Part shown: positions 33,577-43,156 of the stretch, in pieces | How the letters are laid out: each line of letters starts with the position of its first letter | How positions within the stretch are numbered: the stretch's first letter is position 1 | Assembly: GCF_009569385.1 (NCBI RefSeq) | Contig: NZ_WBOF01000001.1 | Span: 4,198,501-4,262,500, forward strand | Source of the DNA: Streptomyces kaniharaensis | GTDB taxonomy: Bacteria; Actinomycetota; Actinomycetes; Streptomycetales; Streptomycetaceae | Direction of reading: 5' to 3' | DNA: 64,000 nucleotides | Notes under the pieces: generated by a model | What the model was told of the DNA's origin: nothing | What the model saw: only the letters and a program-made list of their open reading frames with translations | The model's database searches: none | Made by a program: the position numbers and the translations under genes

Positions 33577-34635
33577 ATGCGCAGATCCGCCGCAGCCGCC
33601 CTCGCCGCCGTCCTGCTCCTCCCGCTCTCCGCCTGTGCCAACGACGCCGCCCAGTCCACCCACGGCGCCGTCGCCCCGGCCGGCCGGCAGGTCGACGGGC
33701 CCAAGGTCAAGATCATGGTCGGCGGCCTGGACAAGGTCATCTACCTGCCCGCGATGCTCACCCAGCAGCTCGGTTTCTTCGCCGAGGCCGGCGTCAACGT
33801 CGAGCTGATGAGCGAGCCCGCCGGCGTCAACGCGACCACCGCGCTGCTCGCCGGGGACGTCCAGGGCGCCGTCGGCTTCTACGACCACACCATCGACCTC
33901 CAGGCCAAGGGCAAGAACGTCCAGTCCGTGGTGCAGTTCTCGCAGGCCCCCGGCGAGGTCGAGATCGTCTCCACCAAGCAGGCCGACGCCGTCAGGTCCG
34001 GCGCCGACTTCAAGGGAAGGAAGCTCGGCGTCACCAGCCTCGGCTCCTCGACCGACTTCCTCACCAAGTACCTCGCCGTCAAGAACGGCACCGCCGTCAG
34101 CGAGTTCAGCCCGATCGCGGTCGGCGCCGGCCAGACCTTCGTCGCCGCGCTCCAGCAGGGCAGCATCGACGCCGGGATGACCACCGACCCGACCGTCGCC
34201 AACGTCCTCGACAAGGGCCTCGGCAAGATCCTCTACGACATGCGCACCCCCGAGGGCTCGCGCCAGGCGCTCGGCGGGCTCTACCCCTCGTCCTCGCTCT
34301 ACATGAACACCGACTGGGTGGAGAAGAACAAGGACACCACCCAGAAGCTCGCCAACGCCTTCGTGAAGACCCTCAAGTGGATGTCCACGCACAGCCCCGA
34401 GGAGATCGCCGCGAAGATGCCCGCCGACTACGCGCAGGGCGGCGCCGGGCAGTACGCGGCCGCGATCAAGGCGACCCTGCCGATGTTCACCACCGACGGC
34501 GTGATGCCCGCCGACGGCCCGAAGACCGTCCTCGCGGTGCTCGCCGCCTTCCACCCGGACGTCAAGGGCAAGGAGGGCACGATCGACCTCTCCCGCACCT
34601 ACACCACCGAGTTCGTCGGCAAGGCCGCCGGCTGA
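33577..34635 (+). CDS. Substrate-binding lipoprotein of the ABC importer
   Basis: A 352-residue NMT1/SsuA-like lipoprotein. The signal peptide ends in the lipobox LSAC at about residue 20, so the mature protein is lipid-anchored. The binding domain has the family pattern KVKIMVGGLDKVIYLPAMLT, GFFAEAGVNVEL and KLGVTSLGSSTDFLTKYLA. It captures the substrate for the permease 33 bases upstream. The residues around the ligand do not let me name the substrate. ATG 33577 follows GAGAGG. Confidence 0.93.
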   Translation: MRRSAAAALAAVLLLPLSACANDAAQSTHGAVAPAGRQVDGPKVKIMVGGLDKVIYLPAMLTQQLGFFAEAGVNVELMSEPAGVNATTALLAGDVQGAVGFYDHTIDLQAKGKNVQSVVQFSQAPGEVEIVSTKQADAVRSGADFKGRKLGVTSLGSSTDFLTKYLAVKNGTAVSEFSPIAVGAGQTFVAALQQGSIDAGMTTDPTVANVLDKGLGKILYDMRTPEGSRQALGGLYPSSSLYMNTDWVEKNKDTTQKLANAFVKTLKWMSTHSPEEIAAKMPADYAQGGAGQYAAAIKATLPMFTTDGVMPADGPKTVLAVLAAFHPDVKGKEGTIDLSRTYTTEFVGKAAG

Positions 34636-34709
34636 TCCGGCCCCGGTACGGCGGTCCCGCGCTCACCCCCACGGGCGCGGGCCCGCTCGCGCACGACGCG
34701 CCCGGACCG

Positions 34710-35612
34710 TCAGACCCCCCGGACGGACAGCACGTCCATCCGCGACGGCCTGCCCGCCGCCTTCCCGCAGCTCTCCGGACGCGGCGGCTCGCTCGCGCCC
34801 TCGATCACGTCGACCTCCCAGGCTCTGCCGTCCTCGTGCAGCACCGAGACCAGCCAACGGCCCTCGCCGTCCGGCCGCAGCGTCAGCGTCAGCGCGCCCA
34901 CCCTGGTCTCCCCGATGGCCAGCCGCACCGCGTGCTCGGCCGCCTGACCCGGACGCTCCCAGCCCGAGCAGCCCCGCGACCACTCCGGCACCATGTGCCC
35001 GGCCGCCGTCGCCGCCAGCACCTCCTTGGCCGTCTCCGGCGTCAACCGCCCGTACGCGTAGCCGTACGGCAGCACCAGCATCGTGGGGGAGAAGCGGTGC
35101 CCGCCCAGGTGCGTCACCTCCCACACCTCGCTGTGCCCGGCCGCCGCCAGCTCCGCCGCCAGTGGACGGCCCAGCAGCGCACAGCAGCGGTCCCGCCGCC
35201 CGTTCGTGCACACCAGCGCCACCGGGCCGCCGACGTGCTCCGCCCCGAAGCCGCCGTGGTCACCGACGCCCAGCGCCGCGAAGTCCAGCCCCAGCAGCTC
35301 CGCCGGATCAGCCACCTCCGCCCGGCGCACCCAGCCGCGACCCGGCACCGCGTGCGCCACGATCACCTCGTGCCGTGCCGTCGGCGGGCAGTCCGCGTGC
35401 CGCCCCGGCCGCCGGATCAGTGCCACCCGCACACCCGTCCCCGCCGCGGCCGCCTCCAGCGCCCGCCCCACCGCCGGGTCCAGATGACTCTCGCCGACCG
35501 CCTTCGCGCCCCACGGCCCGTTCTGCTCCACCAGCAGCCACGTGGTGGCCACGGCCGCGGTGGCGGCCAACGGCTCCGACAGTTCACGCGACAACGTCGT
35601 ACAGGTGCTCAC
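34710..35612 (-). CDS. Sucraseferredoxin-like family protein
   Basis: A 300-residue protein of the sucrase/ferredoxin-like (thioredoxin-like ferredoxin) family. Conserved blocks are WLLVEQNGPWG near residue 25, CTNGRRDRCCALLGRPLA near 134, and THLGGHRFSPTMLVLPYG near 167. The clustered cysteines and histidine suggest a 2Fe-2S cluster, as in the family. The biological role is not established. GTG 35612 is the best start. It is convergent with the ABC importer and transcribed in the same direction as parC but separated from it by a terminator. Confidence 0.88.
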   Translation of the reverse strand: MSTCTTLSRELSEPLAATAAVATTWLLVEQNGPWGAKAVGESHLDPAVGRALEAAAAGTGVRVALIRRPGRHADCPPTARHEVIVAHAVPGRGWVRRAEVADPAELLGLDFAALGVGDHGGFGAEHVGGPVALVCTNGRRDRCCALLGRPLAAELAAAGHSEVWEVTHLGGHRFSPTMLVLPYGYAYGRLTPETAKEVLAATAAGHMVPEWSRGCSGWERPGQAAEHAVRLAIGETRVGALTLTLRPDGEGRWLVSVLHEDGRAWEVDVIEGASEPPRPESCGKAAGRPSRMDVLSVRGV

Positions 35613-35653
35613 GCGGGCAAGGCTACCCTCACCTGCCGCCGTGCCCCGGAACG

Positions 35654-35690
35654 ACCGAGGAGGGGCACCCTGCGGGTACCCCTCCTCGGT
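35654..35690. terminator. parC terminator
   Basis: 16-base stem with one mismatch, ACCGAGGAGGGGCACC (35654-35669) and GGTACCCCTCCTCGGT (35675-35690), 5-base loop, just after the parC stop on the minus strand. Confidence 0.92.
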
Positions 35691-35696
35691 TCACGG

Positions 35697-38147
<2,451 letters not shown>

Positions 38148-38246
38148 CGCGGCGGGGCTCCCTTACGTCTCGCTTGCTGTGTCTCGGACTGTCTCTGTCG
38201 CTGTCTCTGTCGTCCAGCCGCCGGCCCCGTCGAGCAGGGTGCGGCG

Positions 38247-38363
38247 CCCCCATTGTGGACCCTCGCGCCGACACTCCCGGCCAGCGGCCCTCTTCCGCCC
38301 CTGGCGAACGCCCCGTCCGCGCGGACACATCCACGGCTCCCGCGCGTTGCACCACAATGGGGG
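38247..38363. promoter_or_regulatory. Mirrored 12-base elements in the parC/M16 divergent region
   Basis: CCCCCATTGTGG (38247-38258) and its exact complement CCACAATGGGGG (38352-38363) lie 93 bases apart. Each contains CACAAT in the orientation of the nearer outward gene, roughly 100 bases before parC and 47 before the peptidase, so they could be matched -10 regions or a bound dyad. Short repeats of GTCTCTGTCG flank the parC side (38180-38212). Confidence 0.5.
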
Positions 38364-38409
38364 ACGCCACACGAACCCCCGACATCGACGACGGGAAGGA
38401 CCCGAGCGC

Positions 38410-39750
38410 ATGGCCAACCCGGCCCCCGCCTCCAGCCGAGGCATCGCCATCACCGAGCACCGCCTGGCCAACGGCCTGCGCGTCGTCCTCTCCGAGGACC
38501 ACCTCACCCCGGTCGCCGCAGTCTGCCTCTGGTACGACGTGGGCTCCCGGCACGAGGTCAAGGGCCGCACCGGACTCGCCCACCTCTTCGAGCACCTCAT
38601 GTTCCAGGGCTCCGCCAACGTCTCCAACAACGGCCACTTCGAACTCGTCCAGGGCGCCGGCGGCTCGCTCAACGGCACCACCAGCTTCGAGCGCACCAAC
38701 TACTTCGAGACCATGCCCACCCACCAGCTGGAGCTCGCCCTCTGGCTGGAGGCCGACCGCATGGGCTCGCTGCTCGCCGCCCTCGACGAGACGTCCATGG
38801 AGAACCAGCGCGACGTCGTCAAGAACGAGCGCCGCCAGCGCTACGACAACGTCCCCTACGGCACCGCCTTCGAGAAGCTCACCGGGCTCTCCTTCCCCGA
38901 CGGCCACCCCTACCACCACACCCCCATCGGCTCCATGGCCGACCTCGACGCCGCCACCCTCGAGGACGCCCGCACCTTCTTCCGCACCTACTACGCCCCC
39001 AACAACGCCGTCCTCTCCGTCGTCGGCGACATCGACCCCGAGCAGACCATCGCCTGGGTCGAGAAGTACTTCGGCAGCATCCCCGCGCACGACGGCAAGC
39101 GGCCCCCACGCTCCGGCGAACTCCCCGACACCATCGGCCGCGAACTCCGCGAGGAGGTCCGCGAGGACGTCCCCTCCCGCGCCCTGATGGCCGCCTACCG
39201 GCTCCCGCACGACGGCACCCGCGAAGCCGACGCCGCCGACCTCGCCCTCACCATCCTCGGCAGCGGCGAGTCCAGCCGCCTCTACAACCGGCTCGTCCGC
39301 CGCGACCGCACCGCCGTCGCCGCCGGCTTCGGCCTGCTGCGCCTCGCCGGCGCCCCCAGCCTCGGCTGGCTCGACGTCAAGACCTCCGGCGACGCCACCA
39401 TCGCGCAGATCGACACCGCCGTCGACGAGGAACTCGCCCGCTTCGCCGCCGAGGGCCCCACCCCCGCCGAACTCGAACGCGCCCAGGCCCAGATCGAGCG
39501 CGAATGGCTCGACCGGCTCACCACCGTCGCCGGCCGCGCCGACGAACTCTGCCGCTTCGCCGTCCTGTTCGGCGACCCCAAGCTGCTCAACGACGCCCTC
39601 CCCAAGGTCCTCGACATCACCGCCGAGGAGGTCCGGGCCGTCGCCGAGGCCCGGCTCCACCCCGACAACCGGGCCGTCCTCGTCTACGAGCCCACCGCCG
39701 CCGAGACCGACGCTTCCGCCGCCACCGATGAGGAGGGCGCTGCCGTATGA
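38410..39750 (+). CDS. Zinc peptidase, M16 family (catalytic subunit)
   Basis: A 446-residue pitrilysin-type peptidase with the inverted zinc motif HLFEH (H58, E61, H62) and the downstream zinc glutamate in the ENQRDVVKNERRQRYDN segment. It is the active half of a pair: the next gene encodes a homologue without the motif. ATG 38410 is preceded by GGAAGGA. No signal peptide is visible, so it acts in the cytoplasm. Substrates are probably peptides or unfolded proteins. Confidence 0.93.
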   Translation: MANPAPASSRGIAITEHRLANGLRVVLSEDHLTPVAAVCLWYDVGSRHEVKGRTGLAHLFEHLMFQGSANVSNNGHFELVQGAGGSLNGTTSFERTNYFETMPTHQLELALWLEADRMGSLLAALDETSMENQRDVVKNERRQRYDNVPYGTAFEKLTGLSFPDGHPYHHTPIGSMADLDAATLEDARTFFRTYYAPNNAVLSVVGDIDPEQTIAWVEKYFGSIPAHDGKRPPRSGELPDTIGRELREEVREDVPSRALMAAYRLPHDGTREADAADLALTILGSGESSRLYNRLVRRDRTAVAAGFGLLRLAGAPSLGWLDVKTSGDATIAQIDTAVDEELARFAAEGPTPAELERAQAQIEREWLDRLTTVAGRADELCRFAVLFGDPKLLNDALPKVLDITAEEVRAVAEARLHPDNRAVLVYEPTAAETDASAATDEEGAAV

Positions 39751-41138
39751 GCACCGACTACGTCCCCGCCATGACGTTCCACCCCCAGCCCGAGCCCGGC
39801 ACCCCCAGCCCGTGGGCCTTCCCCTCCCCCGAGCGCGCCGCCCTCGGCAACGGCATCACCGTCCTGCACTGCCACCGGCCCGGCCAGCAGCTCGTCGCCG
39901 TCGAGGTCCTCCTCGACGCCACCCTCGCCGCCGAACCCGACGGCCTCGACGGCGTCGCCGCCATCCTCGCCCGCGCCCTCAGCGAAGGCACCGACACCCT
40001 CACCGCCGAGGAGTTCGCCGCCGAACTCGAGCGCGCCGGCGCCACCCTCGACGCCCACGCCGACCACCCGTGCATCCGCGTCTCCCTGGAGGTCCCCGCC
40101 TCCCGCCTCCAGCGCGGACTCGCCCTCCTCGCCGACGCCCTGCGCGCCCCCGCCTTCCCCGAGGACGAGATCGAGCGCCTCGTCGCCAACCGCCTCGACG
40201 AGATCGTCCACGAACAGGCCAACCCCGCCCGGCGCGCCGCCAAGGCCCTCTACGCCGAACTCTTCGAGGCCACCGACCGCCTCTCCCGCCCCCGCAGCGG
40301 CACCGCCGACACGGTCAAGTCCATCGACCGGGCCGCCGTCAAGGCCTTCTACGACGCCCACGTCCGCCCCGCCACCACCACCGTCGTCGTCGTCGGCGAC
40401 CTCACCGGCACCGACCTGCCCGCCCTCCTGGAGAGCACCCTCGGCACCTGGAGCGGCTCCTCCGCCGAGGCGTCCGTCCACGCTCCCGTCACCGCCGACG
40501 ACCGCGGCCGGGTCCTCATCGTCGACCGCCCCGGCTCCGTTCAGACCCAGCTCCTCATCGGCCGCGTCGGCCCCGACCGCCACGACCCCTCCTGGGCCGC
40601 CCAGATCCTCGGCACCTACTGCCTCGGCGGCACCCTCACCTCCCGCCTCGACCGCGTCCTGCGCGAGGAGAAGGGCTACACCTACGGCGTCCGCGCCTTC
40701 GCCCAGCCGCTGCGCTCCGCCGCCCACGGCAGCGGGCGCTCGCTGCTCGCCATCAGCGGCTCGGTGGACACCGCCTCCACCGCCCCCGCGCTCGCCGACA
40801 CCTGGACGATCCTGCGCACCCTCGCCGCCGAGGGCCTCACCGACGCCGAACGGGACGAGGCCGTCCAGTTCCTGGTGGGCGTCGCCCCGCTGAAGTACGA
40901 GACCGCGGGCTCGGTCGCCGGCACCCTCGCCGACCAGGTCGAGCAGCAGCTGGCCGACGACTACCAGGCCGAGGTCTACCGCCGGCTCGCCGAACTGCCC
41001 ACCGCCGAGGCCACCGAGGCCGTCGTCGCCGCCTTCCCGCCGGACCGCCTGGTCACCGTGCTGGTCGGCGACGCCGCCGTGATCGAGGCCGACGTGCGCG
41101 CGTTGGGGATCGGCGAGGTCACGGTCGTCACGGCCTGA
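39747..41138 (+). CDS. M16-family protein lacking the zinc motif (partner subunit)
   Basis: A 463-residue homologue of the preceding peptidase. Where HxxEH should be, the sequence is ILARALSEG, so it cannot bind zinc. It retains the substrate-binding arginine-tyrosine region (LREEKGYTYGVRAF near residue 310) typical of the non-catalytic half of two-subunit M16 peptidases. Start ATG overlaps the upstream stop (ATGA), which fits equal production of the two subunits. A U-tract terminator follows. Confidence 0.93.
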   Translation: MSTDYVPAMTFHPQPEPGTPSPWAFPSPERAALGNGITVLHCHRPGQQLVAVEVLLDATLAAEPDGLDGVAAILARALSEGTDTLTAEEFAAELERAGATLDAHADHPCIRVSLEVPASRLQRGLALLADALRAPAFPEDEIERLVANRLDEIVHEQANPARRAAKALYAELFEATDRLSRPRSGTADTVKSIDRAAVKAFYDAHVRPATTTVVVVGDLTGTDLPALLESTLGTWSGSSAEASVHAPVTADDRGRVLIVDRPGSVQTQLLIGRVGPDRHDPSWAAQILGTYCLGGTLTSRLDRVLREEKGYTYGVRAFAQPLRSAAHGSGRSLLAISGSVDTASTAPALADTWTILRTLAAEGLTDAERDEAVQFLVGVAPLKYETAGSVAGTLADQVEQQLADDYQAEVYRRLAELPTAEATEAVVAAFPPDRLVTVLVGDAAVIEADVRALGIGEVTVVTA

Positions 41139-41158
41139 TCCATTCGGTTTCCCGGCAC

Positions 41159-41200
41159 GGCCCGGTGGAGCACCCGCTCCTCCGGGCCTGTCGCGTTTTT
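41159..41200 (+). terminator. Intrinsic terminator with U-tract
   Basis: 13-base stem with one mismatch, GGCCCGGTGGAGC (41159-41171) and GCTCCTCCGGGCC (41176-41188), followed by TTTTT at 41196-41200. A U-tract is rare in this GC-rich genome. Confidence 0.9.
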
Positions 41201-41207
41201 AAATCCG

Positions 41208-41238
41208 TTGCGGGCCCGACGTGTTCCGTGGATAGATA
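41208..41238 (+). promoter_or_regulatory. Candidate rtcB promoter
   Basis: TTGCGG (41208-41213), 19 bases, then TAGATA (41233-41238). It lies just after the peptidase terminator and would give rtcB a leader of about 200 bases. The decamer GATAGATATC here also occurs at 3691. Confidence 0.5.
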
Positions 41239-41288
41239 TCCCCCGGCACACACGTACGAACTCCGACGAGTGAAGGGAGGCGGTCACC

Positions 41289-41357
41289 ATGCGGGTCGAG
41301 CGAACCATACGACGACGCTCCCCAAGGCCGCTCTCCCTCTATGCCCTGGGCGCCTGA
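41289..41357 (+). CDS. Possible 22-residue leader peptide in front of rtcB
   Basis: ATG 41289 has GGGAGG eight bases upstream and runs 22 codons to TGA 41355-41357. The peptide starts MRVERTIRRRSPRP and ends LSLYALGA. Seven codons are ones that this genome avoids: one ATA, three CGA (two of them adjacent), AGG, CCA and TAT. Such clustering is typical of regulatory leader peptides where slow translation changes the downstream RNA. It sits in the rtcB leader, 87 bases before that start. Expression is not shown. Confidence 0.45.
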   Translation: MRVERTIRRRSPRPLSLYALGA

Positions 41358-41444
41358 GCCCTTCCGGTCTTCCCCGAGCCACGCCGGGATTCTCTTCGCG
41401 CGGCAACTCCCTGTGAACCAACCGACCTTGGAGGTCGAACACCC

Positions 41445-42638
41445 ATGTCGTACACCGAGGTGCCCGGTATCCGGGTCCCGATCCGGATGTGGACCGACCC
41501 GGCCACCGTCGAGGGCCAGGCCATGCAGCAGCTGCGCAACATCAGCTCGCTGCCGTGGCTGCACGGCCTCGCCGTGATGCCCGACGTCCACCTGGGCAAG
41601 GGCGCGACCGTCGGCTCCGTCATCGCCATGAAGGGCGCCGTCTGCCCGGCGGCGGTCGGCGTGGACATCGGCTGCGGAATGAGCGCGGTGAAGACCTCCC
41701 TCACCGCCAAGGACCTCCCCGACGACCTGTCCCGCCTCCGCTCCAAGATCGAGCAGGCCATCCCCGTCGGCCGCGGCCTCCACACCGACCCCGTCGACCC
41801 GCGCAAGCTCCACGGCTTCCAGACGGCCGGCTGGGACGACTTCTGGCAGCGGTTCGACGGAGTCGCGTCGGAGGTGAAGTGGCGCCGCGAGCGGGCCATG
41901 CAGCAGATGGGAACGCTCGGATCCGGCAACCACTTCTGCGAGCTGTGCATCGATGAGACCGGTTCTGTTTGGCTGATGTTGCATTCCGGATCGCGCAACA
42001 TCGGCAAGGAGCTGGCGGAGCACCACATGGACGTCGCTCGCTCGCTGCCGCACAACCAGGGCCTGGTGGACCGGGATCTCGCTGTCTTCATCGCGGACAC
42101 GCCGCAGATGGCGGCATACCGCCAGGACCTGTTCTGGGCGCAGGAGTACGCCAAGCACAACCGCGCGGTGATGATGGCCCTTTTCCAGAACGTCGTCCGC
42201 CGCGAGTTCGCCAAGGCGAAGGTCACCTTCGACGAGGTCATCAGCTGCCACCACAACTATGTGGCGGAGGAAAGCTACGACGGCGTCGACCTGCTCGTGA
42301 CCCGCAAGGGCGCGATCCGGGCCGGCAACGGCGACTACGGGATCATTCCGGGCTCGATGGGCACCGGTTCGTACATCGTCCGCGGTCTCGGCAACAAGGC
42401 GGCGTTCAATTCCGCCTCGCACGGCGCCGGCCGCAAGATGAGCCGCAACGCCGCGAAGAAGCGGTTCACCACGAACGACCTGGTCGAGCAGACCAAGGGC
42501 GTGGAGTGCCGCAAGGACAGCGGTGTCGTGGACGAGATCCCGGGCGCCTACAAGTCCATCGAGAAGGTCATCGAACAGCAGAAGGACCTCGTCGAGGTGG
42601 TCGCGCACCTCAAGCAGGTCGTCTGCGTGAAGGGCTGA
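41445..42638 (+). CDS. rtcB: RNA-splicing/repair ligase RtcB
   Basis: A 397-residue GTP-dependent ligase that joins 2',3'-cyclic phosphate or 3'-phosphate RNA ends to 5'-OH ends. Visible signatures: MPDVHLGKGATVGSV near residue 45, GVDIGCGM near 73, GTLGSGNHFCEL (metal site), CHHNYVAEE, and the guanylate-accepting His in ASHGAGRKMSR (about H326). GGAGG lies ten bases before ATG 41445. It stands alone with a long leader and a strong terminator. In bacteria it repairs tRNA or rRNA after nuclease damage; no archease or RtcA partner is nearby. Confidence 0.96.
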   Translation: MSYTEVPGIRVPIRMWTDPATVEGQAMQQLRNISSLPWLHGLAVMPDVHLGKGATVGSVIAMKGAVCPAAVGVDIGCGMSAVKTSLTAKDLPDDLSRLRSKIEQAIPVGRGLHTDPVDPRKLHGFQTAGWDDFWQRFDGVASEVKWRRERAMQQMGTLGSGNHFCELCIDETGSVWLMLHSGSRNIGKELAEHHMDVARSLPHNQGLVDRDLAVFIADTPQMAAYRQDLFWAQEYAKHNRAVMMALFQNVVRREFAKAKVTFDEVISCHHNYVAEESYDGVDLLVTRKGAIRAGNGDYGIIPGSMGTGSYIVRGLGNKAAFNSASHGAGRKMSRNAAKKRFTTNDLVEQTKGVECRKDSGVVDEIPGAYKSIEKVIEQQKDLVEVVAHLKQVVCVKG

Positions 42639-42643
42639 TCATG

Positions 42644-42682
42644 CCGACAGGGGTGCACCGCTCGGCGGTGCACCCCTGTCGG
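42644..42682. terminator. Bidirectional terminator
   Basis: Perfect 18-base stem CCGACAGGGGTGCACCGC (42644-42661) / complement (42665-42682) with a three-base loop, between the convergent rtcB and ptsH genes. Confidence 0.97.
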
Positions 42683-42696
42683 TTGATCGAGCTCGC

Positions 42697-42978
42697 TCAG
42701 GCGGCGGCGGGGAGCTCGTCGAGGCCTTCCTGGACGAGCTTGGCGAGGCGGTCGAGGGCGTCGTCGGCGTTGTCGGCGTCGGAGGCGAGGATGACCTCGT
42801 CGCCGCCCTGGGCGCCCAGGGCGAGGAGGCCGAGCATGGAGGCGGCGTTCACCGGGTTGCCGCCGGGCCGGGCGATGGTGATCGGCACGCCGGTCGCCGC
42901 GACGGCCCGGACGAAGACGGAGGCGGGACGGGCGTGCAGGCCCTCGGCCCAACCGATGGTGACGCGGCGCTCGGCCAT
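42697..42978 (-). CDS. ptsH: HPr phosphocarrier of the sugar phosphotransferase system
   Basis: A 93-residue HPr that passes phosphate from enzyme I to sugar permeases. The active histidine is H15 in GLHARPAS, and the regulatory-site serine S47 is in NAASMLGLLALG. ATG 42978 is chosen; longer frames upstream have no support. A DasR-type site lies 53-68 bases upstream, as expected for PTS genes controlled by N-acetylglucosamine in Streptomyces. It is divergent from patA. Confidence 0.96.
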   Translation of the reverse strand: MAERRVTIGWAEGLHARPASVFVRAVAATGVPITIARPGGNPVNAASMLGLLALGAQGGDEVILASDADNADDALDRLAKLVQEGLDELPAAA

Positions 42979-43030
42979 GAGACGTGCCTTTCCGGTGAAG
43001 CTGGTCACGGCCGTGCTCGGGAAGCGGCCA

Positions 43031-43046
43031 TGTTGTCTAGACCAGT
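43031..43046. promoter_or_regulatory. DasR-responsive element (dre) upstream of ptsH
   Basis: TGTTGTCTAGACCAGT matches 13 of 16 positions of the dre palindrome ACTGGTCTAGACCAGT, with the right half perfect. DasR control of ptsH is established in S. coelicolor. Confidence 0.8.
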
Positions 43047-43143
43047 GTTGCATGCGGGTCACCCCTCCGAGGCGCCGCGTTCGGGACTTGTGATTGTTTC
43101 TTTCCGGGCCATAAGGCCCGGCGCGATGCGGCCCGCCGCCGGA

Positions 43144-43149
43144 TAACCT
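43144..43149 (+). promoter_or_regulatory. Candidate leaderless -10 for patA
   Basis: TAACCT ends 7 bases before GTG 43157 and no ribosome site precedes that codon. Confidence 0.4.
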
Positions 43150-43156
43150 GACGAAT

